A DNA stretch of 29,189 bases from QWOP01 sp003669605 (GCA_947481985.1 CANKIK010000057.1:1-29189), one strand, 5' to 3'. Positions 16,294-23,852 are shown, numbered from the stretch's first letter. Translations and numbers: made by a program. The notes: generated from the letters alone by a model not told the origin.

Positions 16294-18633
16294 ATGAACA
16301 CCCACTGCCCCCCCCTGCGATGCCTCACGATCGTCTTCGTTCTCATGGCGGCCGTCGCCCGCGCAGACGATCCTCCCGCGGCCTCCCCTCCAGGCACCTC
16401 TCCGGCAGTGGCCCCCGGCCACTCGCAACACGGCGAGAGTTTCTCAGAAGGCCCCAGACGCCGTCTTCCCCTCATGCCCGGCTGTGGCGACGTCACCTTC
16501 CCTGTCACCACCGCGGCACCGGAGGCGCAGCAGTACTTCAATCAAGGAGTCGGGCAGTTGCACGGCTTTTGGTATTGGGAGGCGGAGCGGTCGTTCCGCA
16601 CCGTGCTGCAGATCGATCCCAACTGTGTGATGGCCCACTGGGGAATGGCGATGGCCAACATCCAGAACGAGGCCCGGGCGCGGCAATTAATCCTCAAGGC
16701 TTCCGGCCCAGCGCTCGATGCGGCCTCGCCCCGCGAGAAAGCCTTTGTCGAGGCCGCCAATAAACTGTTTGCCGAAAAGAAAGACGATGCCGAACGGAAG
16801 ACCGCGGCGGCCGACTTTGTGGCAGCGCTCGACCGGATCGCGCTCGATCACCCCGACGACAACGAGGCCCGGGCGCTGGTGGTGGCGTTCAGTTGGTGGA
16901 ACAAGAGCCGCCACGGAATTCCAATTCCCAGCCCGCTGGCGATCGACGCCCTCGCCGGGCAGGTGCTCGCGAGGAACCCCCGTCATCCTCTGCACCATTA
17001 CCTGATTCACCTTTGGGATGGCGTCCGTCCCGCCCAGGCTCTCCGCTCCGCCGCCATCTGTGGCCCATCGGCCCCCGGCATCGCCCACATGTGGCACATG
17101 CCGGGCCATGTCTACTCGGAACTGGAACGCTGGCAGGACGCAGCCTGGCAGCAGGAGGCCGCGGCGCGGGTCGACCACGCCCACATGCTCAGGGCCCATC
17201 TCTACCCCGACCAGATCCACAATTTCGCCCATAACAGCGAATGGCTGGCGCGCAATCTCAATCACCTCGGCCGGGCCACCGAGGCGGTCTCCATTTCCAC
17301 CAACCTGATCGCGATGCCCCGCATTCCGCGCTCAAAGGAGGTGAAGCCCGCCCCGGACCAGCGGTTTGAGGAGGAGGGGAGTGCCTGGCAGTACGGCCGC
17401 AACCGGCTCTTCGAGACAATTCTTCAGTGGGAATTATGGGACACCGCAGCCTCGCTTGCCGGCACCCCATACTTGGAGCCAGGGCACGATTTCGACGACC
17501 AGTGGCGGCGGGCGCAATTCCTCACGCTGGCCGCCTACGGCCGCGGCGACGCCGCCGCCGGGAAAGCCTCCTTGTCGATGCTCGAGGCAATTCTGTCGGG
17601 ATTGCGAAGCGACCGCACCGCAGCCGCCAACCGGGCCGAGGCCGAAGCGCGGGGGAAGAACCAGTCAGCCGCCGAGATCAGCAAGGCGATGGCCGATGCG
17701 ATGCAGCCCTTCAGCGAAAAGATCGAGCGGCTCCAACCGGTGCTCGCCGAACTCCGTCTCCGCGATCATCTGGCCAGCGGACGGCTGGAGGAAGCCAAAC
17801 AACTCCTCCCGGCGCTCGGCGACATCGATAAAGCCCGGTTGTCAGTGATCCAGTTGGCCCTCGGCGATCCCGGCAAGGCCATGGAGACGGCGACTGCGGT
17901 GGCGGGCGCAGGGAAGTCGCAACTCCTGCCGCAAGCGCTGCTGGCCTGGACCCAGTGGCAAGCCGGCAAAAAAGACGAGGCCCTGGCCAGCTTCCAGACG
18001 GTGCGGAAACTCGCCGCCGGAGCCGATCCGACGCTTCCCCTCCTCCTCCGCCTCAAGCCTCTAGCCGAGGCAGCCGGAGCCTCGGGCGACTGGCGGATCC
18101 CTGCTGTTCCGGCCACCGATATTGGCGAGCGACCGCCCCTCGATTCCCTGGGGCCGAGGGCATGGACAGCTTGGCAGGCAGGCGAGTGGACGGCGACATC
18201 CGTCGATGGCCAAGCGGTCTCTGCCGCGGCCTTCCGCGGTCGGCCACACATCGTGATCCTCACCCTCGGCAAGGCTTGCACCCACTGCAACGAACAGGTG
18301 AAGGCGTTTGTGGCCCGGCGGGCGGAGTTTGAGCGTGCCGGGCTCCCGGTCGTGATTCTCAGCACTGATACCCCAGTCGAGATCCGCGAATCGGGAGAGA
18401 CTCTTCCCTTCCCCGTGCACTCCGCAGCCGACATGGCGGCCTTTCGGACGCTCGATGCCTGGGACGATTTCGAGGGCAAGCCGCTCCATTCCACAAGCTT
18501 CATATCCGCCGATGGTCGGATGGGCTGGCAGCACGTTGGCTACGAACCCTTCATGCTCCCCGACTTTCTCCTCGGAGAGATCCAACGCCTCACATCGTCG
18601 GCGCTTGCTCCCGGATGGCTCCAGCAACGCTGA
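16294..18633 (+). CDS. Secreted TPR-repeat protein with C-terminal redoxin (AhpC/TSA-like) domain
   Basis: 779 residues from ATG 16294. A signal peptide ends around ARA-DD (residue 24-25). Residues about 75-600 are alpha-helical and TPR-like, beginning AQQYFNQGVGQLHGFWYWEAERSFRTVLQIDPNCVMAHWGMA and including the His-rich HMWHMPGHVYSELERWQDAAWQQEAAARVDHAHM. From about 625 a thioredoxin-like domain follows, with LGKACTHC (Cys662 and Cys665), LPVVILSTDTP and TSFISADGRMGW. The CTHC pair could act as a redox-active disulfide. Likely periplasmic. It follows the FG-GAP lipoprotein by 84 bases on the same strand and ends just before a strong terminator, so the three genes from 13395 may form one operon. 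Confidence 0.85.
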   Translation: MNTHCPPLRCLTIVFVLMAAVARADDPPAASPPGTSPAVAPGHSQHGESFSEGPRRRLPLMPGCGDVTFPVTTAAPEAQQYFNQGVGQLHGFWYWEAERSFRTVLQIDPNCVMAHWGMAMANIQNEARARQLILKASGPALDAASPREKAFVEAANKLFAEKKDDAERKTAAADFVAALDRIALDHPDDNEARALVVAFSWWNKSRHGIPIPSPLAIDALAGQVLARNPRHPLHHYLIHLWDGVRPAQALRSAAICGPSAPGIAHMWHMPGHVYSELERWQDAAWQQEAAARVDHAHMLRAHLYPDQIHNFAHNSEWLARNLNHLGRATEAVSISTNLIAMPRIPRSKEVKPAPDQRFEEEGSAWQYGRNRLFETILQWELWDTAASLAGTPYLEPGHDFDDQWRRAQFLTLAAYGRGDAAAGKASLSMLEAILSGLRSDRTAAANRAEAEARGKNQSAAEISKAMADAMQPFSEKIERLQPVLAELRLRDHLASGRLEEAKQLLPALGDIDKARLSVIQLALGDPGKAMETATAVAGAGKSQLLPQALLAWTQWQAGKKDEALASFQTVRKLAAGADPTLPLLLRLKPLAEAAGASGDWRIPAVPATDIGERPPLDSLGPRAWTAWQAGEWTATSVDGQAVSAAAFRGRPHIVILTLGKACTHCNEQVKAFVARRAEFERAGLPVVILSTDTPVEIRESGETLPFPVHSAADMAAFRTLDAWDDFEGKPLHSTSFISADGRMGWQHVGYEPFMLPDFLLGEIQRLTSSALAPGWLQQR

Positions 18634-18689
18634 ACTCGAGCGCGGGGCCAGCGCCCGCTTTCCGCGGGTGCCGCGCGCGCGCTGCAGAC

Positions 18690-18732
18690 AAAAAAACCGG
18701 AGGGCCCAATTCTGGGACCCTCCGGCTGTTTT
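18690..18732. terminator. Bidirectional intrinsic terminator
   Basis: The stem CCGGAGGG(CCC)/(GGG)A-CCCTCCGG spans 18697-18725 with one bulged A. It is flanked on the left by seven A (18690-18696) and on the right by CTGTTTTC. Read on the minus strand it is a stem followed by seven T, a strong terminator for the RRM gene at 18861-19214. Read on the plus strand the TGTTTT tail makes a weaker terminator for the TPR-redoxin gene. Confidence 0.88.
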
Positions 18733-18860
18733 CAGAACTGCTCATCGCATGACTGCGAGAGCGGGCAACGAGCAGACTGTGGAAAACCTCCCGTTTTCTC
18801 AAGTGCAATGCACTCGCAACCGCCTTATGCAGTCGTTCCGGCAGGCTTCTCCGTGACTGC

Positions 18861-19214
18861 TTAGTAGCGGCGACCGCCACCGCCACCGCCGCCGCCGTAG
18901 CCACCACCACCGCCGCCACCGCCGCCGCCGCCGTACCCACCACGACCACCGCCGCCGCCACCAGCTTCGCGGGGCTTGGCCTCATTGACCGTCAGGCGAC
19001 GGCCGTCGATTTCCTTGTCGTTCATTGCGTCGATGGCCCGCTGGGCGGCATCGTCGGCCTGGATCTCCACAAAGCCAAACCCCTTGCTGCGTCCGGTCTC
19101 GCGGTCCTGGATGACCTGAGCGCTGGTGACCGTACCGAACTCCGTGAACATCTGCTCCAGAGAGTCGTTGGTCACGCTGTAGGGCAGATTGCCCACATAA
19201 AGTTTCTTTCCCAT
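18861..19214 (-). CDS. Glycine-rich RRM RNA-binding protein
   Basis: 117 residues from the ATG at 19214. One RNA-recognition motif (residues 4-80) carries RNP2 LYVGNL (5-10) and RNP1 KGFGFVEI (44-51). A tail from about residue 85 consists almost only of Gly with periodic Tyr and Arg (GGRGGYGG, GGGGYGGGG) and ends in RRY. Such small glycine-rich RRM proteins occur in cyanobacteria and several other bacteria, including planctomycetes, often as cold-inducible RNA chaperones. AGGAG lies 11 bases upstream of the ATG; the longer open frame to 19394 adds residues that do not fit the family. The 3' untranslated part runs about 135 bases to the terminator at 18697-18725. Confidence 0.93.
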   Translation of the reverse strand: MGKKLYVGNLPYSVTNDSLEQMFTEFGTVTSAQVIQDRETGRSKGFGFVEIQADDAAQRAIDAMNDKEIDGRRLTVNEAKPREAGGGGGGRGGYGGGGGGGGGGGYGGGGGGGGRRY

Positions 19215-19491
19215 CCGAACATCATCTCCTGCAAGAGACCCTAGTTGAGCTTTCGGGGTCGCGTCGAAAGTGACTGAAAGTGGCAGCCCGCCAGAGGGTT
19301 TGGGGAGAGCAAAGAACAACGGCGACTGCCGGAATCCCAGTGTCAACGGCCGAACCAACCGTTTCACCCTACAGGTAGAGCGCAGGGTTCTCAAGGGCGC
19401 TCACCCGGTAATTCCCCCGGGGAACCTTCCTCATTCCGCCCCAACAGGCCCCTGCGGCGCGTCCTCCGGCACCGAGAGCGGGCCTTTCCGA

Positions 19492-20154
19492 CTACCCCTT
19501 CTTCTTGGCAGCCGACCGCTTGGAGGCTGCCGGTTTCGGCTTTCGAGCCCCCTTCGGGGCCACTTTCAGCGTCACTTTTGCTGATCCCTGCCGGGGAACC
19601 GGGGTCTTCTTCACGGCGGCGGTCTTGGAGGCAGCCCTCTTCTGAGCAGCACGCTTGGCTGCGGCGACAGGCTTTTTCGTTGCGGCGGGCTGCGCCGCTC
19701 CCTTCGACTTGGCAGTCCCCTTGGCAGCCTTGGCAGTCCGCTTGGCAGCCCGCTTTGGGGTCGCCGGGGCCTTGCCCGTGGTGGCCCGCTTCCCGGTGGC
19801 GGCCCGCCTGCGTGAATCCCGCGCCGCGGCGACCTCATCGAGGAATTCGCCGGCCGAGGCGGCGAGGTCGGCAGCCGAGAGCGGCTCCACCTCGTCGATG
19901 ATGAACAGCGACAACTCCCCGCGGCGTTGCTCGACCATCAGCGTCTGGTATTCGGCCAGCGAGAGGTCTTCGTGGTCGCCGTCCTCACTGGAGAGGAACT
20001 CAAACCCGACACGGGCCTTGGCGTCCCAGCCGTCGATATGAAACTCGACACCATACTCGCGGAACATCAGATTGCGTTCGATCGAGTAGCCCCGTGCCCG
20101 AAAGAGGCGGGAGAGGAGGTTGCAGCCTTCGGTCTCGGAGAGAATCTCGGACAT
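19492..20154 (-). CDS. Protein with histone-H1-like Lys/Ala-rich C-terminal tail
   Basis: 220 residues from the ATG at 20154; the open frame continues to 20256 but the extra part is Arg/Phe-rich and lacks support. Residues 1-112 form a compact domain I do not recognise (GCNLLSRLFRARGYSIERNLMF... VEFHIDGWDAKARVGFEFLS... SLFIIDEVE). Residues 113-220 are a very basic tail of repeated Lys/Ala/Thr/Pro segments (KRAAKRTAKAAKG, KKPVAAAKRAAQKRAA, SKRSAAKKKG), like eukaryotic histone H1 or bacterial AlgP/Hc1-type tails. The tail probably binds DNA or RNA without sequence preference. It is upstream of, and on the same strand as, the glycine-rich RRM gene, with 277 bases between them. Confidence 0.75.
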   Translation of the reverse strand: MSEILSETEGCNLLSRLFRARGYSIERNLMFREYGVEFHIDGWDAKARVGFEFLSSEDGDHEDLSLAEYQTLMVEQRRGELSLFIIDEVEPLSAADLAASAGEFLDEVAAARDSRRRAATGKRATTGKAPATPKRAAKRTAKAAKGTAKSKGAAQPAATKKPVAAAKRAAQKRAASKTAAVKKTPVPRQGSAKVTLKVAPKGARKPKPAASKRSAAKKKG

Positions 20155-20277
20155 CACAGGTAACTGACCTTTGGCTAGCGGTGGGTTCGAAGAAAAGAGA
20201 GGGAAGCGCAAGAATAACCGCTCCGGCCGATCCCGGCGATGCCGACTGTCGAACAACGGAGTCTTCGAGGATCCCTC

Positions 20278-20559
20278 TCAGCGGGGATGGGATCCGGGCG
20301 AGTAGACCCCTTCGGAACTCTCGTCGGCCTCTTTGAGTCGCTCGAGAATCACGTTTGCGGACCAACCATGGTCGAGGGCATCGTAGAGGAGTTCGCGGAC
20401 CTCCCTCTCGAACAGATCGAGATTGAGTTTCCTGCGGAGCAGGGCAACGAGGCTTGGCTCCTCGCCCACCCCATACGCCCCATCGAGCCAGACCTGGACT
20501 GCCCCGAGGGCATCCAGTCCGTCAAGCCTATCCCGGCACTTCGCACTCATGGATTCCAT
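20278..20559 (-). CDS. Small hypothetical protein (93 aa)
   Basis: 93 residues from ATG 20559, chosen because GGGAAGGAA lies 7 bases upstream. The sequence is mostly helical and mildly acidic (LGAVQVWLDGAYGVGEEPSLVALLRRKLNLDLFEREVRELLYDALDHGWSANVILERLKEADE). No signal peptide, membrane segment or known motif was seen. The good ribosome-binding site and normal amino-acid use support a real gene. It stands 123 bases upstream of the gene with the histone-like tail, on the same strand. Function unknown. Confidence 0.6.
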   Translation of the reverse strand: MESMSAKCRDRLDGLDALGAVQVWLDGAYGVGEEPSLVALLRRKLNLDLFEREVRELLYDALDHGWSANVILERLKEADESSEGVYSPGSHPR

Positions 20560-20798
20560 GCGCGGTTCCTTCCCTGATATGGCCCCCCGATCCCCAGACG
20601 GCGTCCATTCTATGGGGACCGCAGCGCTTTGACCAATCCCATCCGGGCAGCGATCGAACAAACGCGGTGCATTTCAAGGAATCAGAAGAGCCACGCGGTG
20701 CGACGCCAATTCGCCGCAATCGCGGCCAAGAGCGACACTCGGTCAATTTCCCGCGGCAGCACGGCCAGGCTTGGGTGCTTCAGGGAGGGCCCCCTCGT

Positions 20799-21101
20799 TC
20801 ACACCTCGTCCCCGCCGTCGACCTCGTCCTGGTCCTCGAATTCCTCGTCGTCCTCCCAGGGCCAGAAGAACATCTGCACTTGCCGGAGAATGACCGAGTC
20901 CTCCTCCTCGTCGATGTCCACCTGGAACAGCGGCCCGTCGAAGGCCTGGAGATCCTTGAGATGCACCTCACTGATCAGCACCGTCTGCTCGTCAGTCCGT
21001 TCGGCGGTCACGAAGCCGTGACGGCTCATCTCCCCCTGGATCTCGAAACTCTCGGCATTCTCGAAGGCGTCGGTGTCGCCTTGAATGTGGAACTGCGGCA
21101 T
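20799..21101 (-). CDS. Small acidic hypothetical protein (100 aa)
   Basis: 100 residues from ATG 21101, with AAAGG about 10 bases upstream. Starts MPQFHIQGDTDAFENAESFE, has a predicted beta-rich middle (FVTAERTDEQTVLISEVHL) and ends in an extremely acidic tail (WPWEDDEEFEDQDEVDGGDEV). The open frame reaching 21302 runs into the region shared with the divergent SapC gene and is not needed. No known family recognised. Cytoplasmic by absence of a signal. The two starts (21101 and 21291) are divergent across 189 bases. Confidence 0.6.
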   Translation of the reverse strand: MPQFHIQGDTDAFENAESFEIQGEMSRHGFVTAERTDEQTVLISEVHLKDLQAFDGPLFQVDIDEEEDSVILRQVQMFFWPWEDDEEFEDQDEVDGGDEV

Positions 21102-21290
21102 CGACGAACTGCCTTTCTTGTGTGAAGCGGGCCGGGAACTGGTGTTCCCTTGAGTTGCAAACGCCCGAAGCATACCCCGCCGACGCGGCAACTCCACAGC
21201 CACTCTCCGGCCGCCCCCCGATTGAAAGAAGCCGGCAGCGGCCATATCCTCTCTCCCAAAAGATGCCGACATCTCAACAGAGGAAAACCG

Positions 21291-22049
21291 ATGGCAAAGC
21301 AATTATTGATCTACGAGTCGGCCGTTCCGATCACGCTGGCCCGCCACGGGAAGACATCGTTCGCCGCTTCCGACGACTACGCCTTCAGTTCCCTGGTCAG
21401 CGCAGTGCCCTTGCTAGCGGTCGAAATCGCCGAGGCGGCCCAAGAATATGCCGTCGTCTTTGTGGCGATCGGCGAGGAAGTGATGCCGGTTGCGATTCTC
21501 GGCATTCAGCCGGAGCAAAATCTCTATCTCACTCCCACTTCCGGCTGGCAGGCGAAGTATGTGCCGTCCTTCGTGCGCCGCTATCCGTTTATTTTCTCCT
21601 CCAGCGAAGACCGTCAGACGCTCACCCTGTGCATCGACGAAACCCACCCCGGCTTTAATACCGACGGCCGTGGGCAGCGGCTCTTCGGCGACGACGGCAA
21701 GCCGACTGCCTACGTCGAACGGGTCCTTGAATTCCTCAAGGCCTATCAAGCCCAGTTCGAATACACGAAGGCCTTCTGCAAACGGCTCAAGGATTCCAAT
21801 CTCCTCGAACCGCTGCAGGCGGAAGTGACGACACCCACGGGTGAGAAGGTGCGGCTAGGGGATTTCCTCGGCGTGACCCGAGGTCGCCTCCACACGCTCC
21901 CCACCGAGGCGCTCGCTGCACTCGTCAAGTCGGACGAGCTGGAGATGATCTATCTCCATATCCATTCACTGCGGAACTTCAACGCCGTGAAAGATCGCTA
22001 CCTCGAGGCGTTGGCTGCGAAGCCTGCTGTCGAGGAGGCTACTGGCTGA
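21291..22049 (+). CDS. SapC family protein
   Basis: 252 residues from ATG 21291 with AGGAAA 5-6 bases upstream. The protein shows the SapC pattern: an early LVSAVPLLAVEIAEAAQEYAVVF, then VMPVAILGIQPEQNLYLTPTSGWQAKYVPSFVRRYPFIFSSS, LCIDETHPGFNTDGRGQRLFGDDGKPTAYVERVLEFLKAY, and a C-terminal ELEMIYLHIHSLRNF. SapC was named for an S-layer-associated locus in Campylobacter, but most relatives are of unknown role and are often near TonB receptors and tryptophan-halogenase-like genes in proteobacteria. No such partner is here, and no signal peptide is visible, so it is probably cytoplasmic. A longer open frame from 21150 is not supported. Confidence 0.85.
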   Translation: MAKQLLIYESAVPITLARHGKTSFAASDDYAFSSLVSAVPLLAVEIAEAAQEYAVVFVAIGEEVMPVAILGIQPEQNLYLTPTSGWQAKYVPSFVRRYPFIFSSSEDRQTLTLCIDETHPGFNTDGRGQRLFGDDGKPTAYVERVLEFLKAYQAQFEYTKAFCKRLKDSNLLEPLQAEVTTPTGEKVRLGDFLGVTRGRLHTLPTEALAALVKSDELEMIYLHIHSLRNFNAVKDRYLEALAAKPAVEEATG

Positions 22050-22050
22050 C

Positions 22051-22066
22051 CGCACCCGCGGGTGCG
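22051..22066 (+). terminator. Palindrome just after the SapC stop, possible terminator
   Basis: CGCACCCGCGGGTGCG is a perfect 16-base palindrome starting two bases after the SapC stop. It can fold as a 6-base stem with a CGCG loop. The following CTTGCTATTTTC is only loosely T-rich, so it is a weak or partial terminator. Confidence 0.45.
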
Positions 22067-22627
22067 CTTGCTATTTTCAGCCCGTGGAAAAAGTCATCCC
22101 TGACTTCTCTCCACCTCCAGTCATCGCTGGGAAAACCGGCGGTTTTCCGAAGTGCTGCGCCTCGACAGCAACCGCGATCGTGGCCGGAACGAAGCACCGC
22201 TAGTTCCTGCGTCGCGGTCCTCGCCCCCAGCCGGACGCTGACGAAAGCTCAAGGTGAGTTCGCTGCGCTAACGACCACGGGGAGTGCGGAGGTCTGGGCG
22301 GCCAAGGTGTTGCCGGATTGCAAGGATGCAATCGATGGCAGGTGTTGAGCCCGCAGATGCCGATCAGTACAAGCAGGGTGTCGTGACAACGGCCACTTCA
22401 CACCGAGGCCAAGACGGGCACCACCGTCCGTTCGAATCCTGGTGGTTCGGAGCGGACGTGGTTGCGGCTTCCCCCCATGAAAGCTCAATGGAAAGGTTCT
22501 CCGACTGCCAACGAAGGCAATCCTTCGCGTGGCAGTTCGCCAAGCGCCGCCATCAGGTGCTCTTGGTAGGCCACCGACCGAGCCGCGATCCTTTTTCGCC
22601 CCCGGGCACCAGCCCGGGGGTTTTTTT
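22067..22627 (+). ncRNA. Candidate structured RNA region ending in an intrinsic terminator
   Basis: No credible coding frame fills this stretch. Several stem-loops can be read: AAGTCA-TCCC-TGACTT (22091-22106), GGAAAACC-GGC-GGTTTTCC (22130-22148), TGCC/GATTGCA-AGGA-TGCAATC/GGCA (22311-22340), and the two-step hairpin CTGCCA/CGAAGG-CAAT-CCTTCG/TGGCAG (22505-22535). The terminator at 22599-22627 closes the series in plus orientation. The true 5' end is unknown and no known RNA class was recognised (no convincing RNase P, tmRNA, SRP or 6S signature). It may equally be a long 3' untranslated region of the SapC transcript or decayed sequence. Confidence 0.35.
22599..22627 (+). terminator. Strong intrinsic terminator
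   Basis: A perfect 9-base stem, CCCCCGGGC-ACCA-GCCCGGGGG (22599-22620), is followed immediately by seven T (22621-22627). The orientation is plus only: on the minus strand the hairpin is followed by CGAAAAAGG. The nearest plus-strand gene upstream is SapC, ending 550 bases earlier. Confidence 0.92.
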
Positions 22628-22712
22628 CGGACAACGGGCGTGGAGTTTTCCCCACACCAAGGCGTCCCAGAAGCGATCGTCTCCACGCCGCAAAAACGAC
22701 CACCGCGCCGCA

Positions 22713-23378
22713 CTACCCGACCGCGCCCGGGGGTGCGTTTCCTCTCCGCAGCCGCCGTTCAAGCAGCGCCAGGGATCCCAGCAACAAAGGCAGCACGCTG
22801 CCGAGCGCGGCGGCGCCGATCTCCGGCACGCTGTACGACGAATGCATCGCAGCGTAGTTCGGATTGGTGAGGCTGAAACTTTTCACGATGTCGGTGAAGC
22901 GATCGCCAGGCAGCAGCAGGCCGTTGGTGAAATCGATTGTTTTGCCATCTGGTGAAATGATGATCGTGCGGAAGATGTCGGACTCAGGACCGCCCTCCCC
23001 AGGGACCGTTCCAAAAATGGCGGGGTAGGTAGGATCGGTGACAAGCACCCACGGCTCCTCCGTGTTGTCAGCCCACCCATAGATCTCCAAGTGCAGCGCC
23101 GTGATCGCGGACGGCGTGTCGTTGTAAATGTCGTAGGAAAGGTGGGTCGGATCGGGGGGATACCCGGCCCCGTAATCGAAGACCACCCCTGGACCTGAGT
23201 TAAAGGAACTCAGCGCCCAGACGTTGGACCCCGGCCCAGAACCCGCGACGCGATTGATAACCGGCGCAATGACGAGGTCCAGCGAGGTGGCACTGGCGGT
23301 GCACGCTCCCAGGAGCAGGCTGAGGGCCGTGGCAGCCACCACGCCAGCCACGCCGTGCCGCACCGATTGCCGATCCAT
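22713..23378 (-). CDS. Secreted protein with planctomycete-type C-terminal sorting/anchor tail
   Basis: 221 residues from the ATG at 23378, with AAGGGAA about 8 bases upstream (nearby in-frame ATGs at 23387 and 23402 are less well placed). An N-terminal signal has a hydrophobic core VVAATALSLLLGACTASA, read either as a lipobox (LGAC) or a Sec cleavage site after ASA. The body has beta-rich stretches (TSLDLVIAPVINRVA, LSYDIYNDTPSAITALHLEIYGW, PDGKTIDFTNGLLLPGDRFTDIV). The C-terminus is VPEIGAAALGSVLPLLLGSLALLERRLRRG: a short Pro-Glu motif, a hydrophobic helix and a basic end. This resembles PEP-CTERM tails recognised by exosortase and the VPEIDP-type tails I associate with planctomycetes. Function unknown; probably surface- or matrix-related. 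Confidence 0.7.
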   Translation of the reverse strand: MDRQSVRHGVAGVVAATALSLLLGACTASATSLDLVIAPVINRVAGSGPGSNVWALSSFNSGPGVVFDYGAGYPPDPTHLSYDIYNDTPSAITALHLEIYGWADNTEEPWVLVTDPTYPAIFGTVPGEGGPESDIFRTIIISPDGKTIDFTNGLLLPGDRFTDIVKSFSLTNPNYAAMHSSYSVPEIGAAALGSVLPLLLGSLALLERRLRRGNAPPGAVG

Positions 23379-23430
23379 GTTCACCATTTCCCTTTGTCGC
23401 ATGATCGCCCTTTTATTCGCCGGGGTACCT

Positions 23431-23445
23431 GAGCCCGATGGGCTC
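23431..23445. repeat. Inverted repeat GAGCCC-GAT-GGGCTC
   Basis: A perfect 6-base inverted repeat with a 3-base loop lies 53-67 bases upstream of the secreted-protein start on the minus strand. It could be an operator or a leader hairpin; the short length allows chance. Confidence 0.35.
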
Positions 23446-23690
23446 GGTGTGATCGAATCAGTCGGAACAGAACTCGGATCGGAATCCACCAGATCACGGT
23501 CCTCCACCAGCAGCCAAGTCTGGCAAGAATAGCAGACGCATTCCACCCCTCACTGAAGGAGAGCGTGAAAGGCTATCGGCAGGGCACACTGCAACAGAGC
23601 CTGCTTTGTCGTTGCACTGCGCATCCCGCCCGTGACCGCCGACTCGACTTCGTCGCCCGTCGCTCGTTGATGGGGAAAGTGGTTGCCGGA

Positions 23691-23719
23691 TTGAGATTGC
23701 CCCAGTTTTTCCGTAGTCT
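23691..23719 (+). promoter_or_regulatory. Possible sigma70-type promoter for the amine oxidase gene
   Basis: TTGAGA (23691-23696, five of six matches to TTGACA) is followed after exactly 17 bases by TAGTCT (23714-23719, three of six matches to TATAAT). Predicted transcription would start around 23726, giving a leader of about 125 bases before the GTG at 23853. The weak -10 keeps confidence low. Confidence 0.25.
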
Positions 23720-23852
23720 GTCGGGCGGATCTGGTCCCGAGCGCCAGTATCCCGGGGGAGTATTTGCTTGGGTCTATCACACCCCGGCCCCAGCGGCGGG
23801 AGGCATCTTTGGGGCGGATCGCTTTCGCCTCCATCTTCGAGGGAGTTCTCTC

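Larger units (their letters stand above)
23379..23852. other. Divergent intergenic region before the amine oxidase gene
   Basis: 474 bases between the secreted-protein gene (minus) and the amine oxidase gene (plus). It holds an inverted repeat at 23431-23445 and a possible promoter at 23691-23719. Open frames running through it (from 23565 on plus, to 23546 on minus) continue the flanking genes without family support, and good ribosome-binding sites argue for the inner starts. Confidence 0.5.

Noticed and set aside
19341..19346. Perfect TTGACA on the minus strand upstream of the RRM gene
   Set aside because: Seventeen bases downstream the sequence is GCCGTT, and no TATAAT-like hexamer is found at 15-19 base spacing.
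22430..22439. GTTCGAATCC, identical to a tRNA or tmRNA T-loop core
   Set aside because: The flanking bases (GTCCG before, CCTGG after) do not pair as a T-stem, and no acceptor or anticodon arm could be built around it on either strand.
22599..22627. Terminator for the minus-strand secreted-protein gene
   Set aside because: On the minus strand the hairpin is followed by CGAAAAAGG, not a T-run; the T-run is on the plus strand only.
22249..22713. 154-codon minus-strand frame in the non-coding stretch
   Set aside because: Rich in Arg, Pro, Gly and Trp without domain pattern, and it runs through the terminator hairpin; typical of a GC-driven spurious frame.
23565..23852. N-terminal extension of the copper amine oxidase
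   Set aside because: The extension has no signal peptide or family match, while GTG 23853 has GAGGGAG at a good distance and gives the family-typical length.
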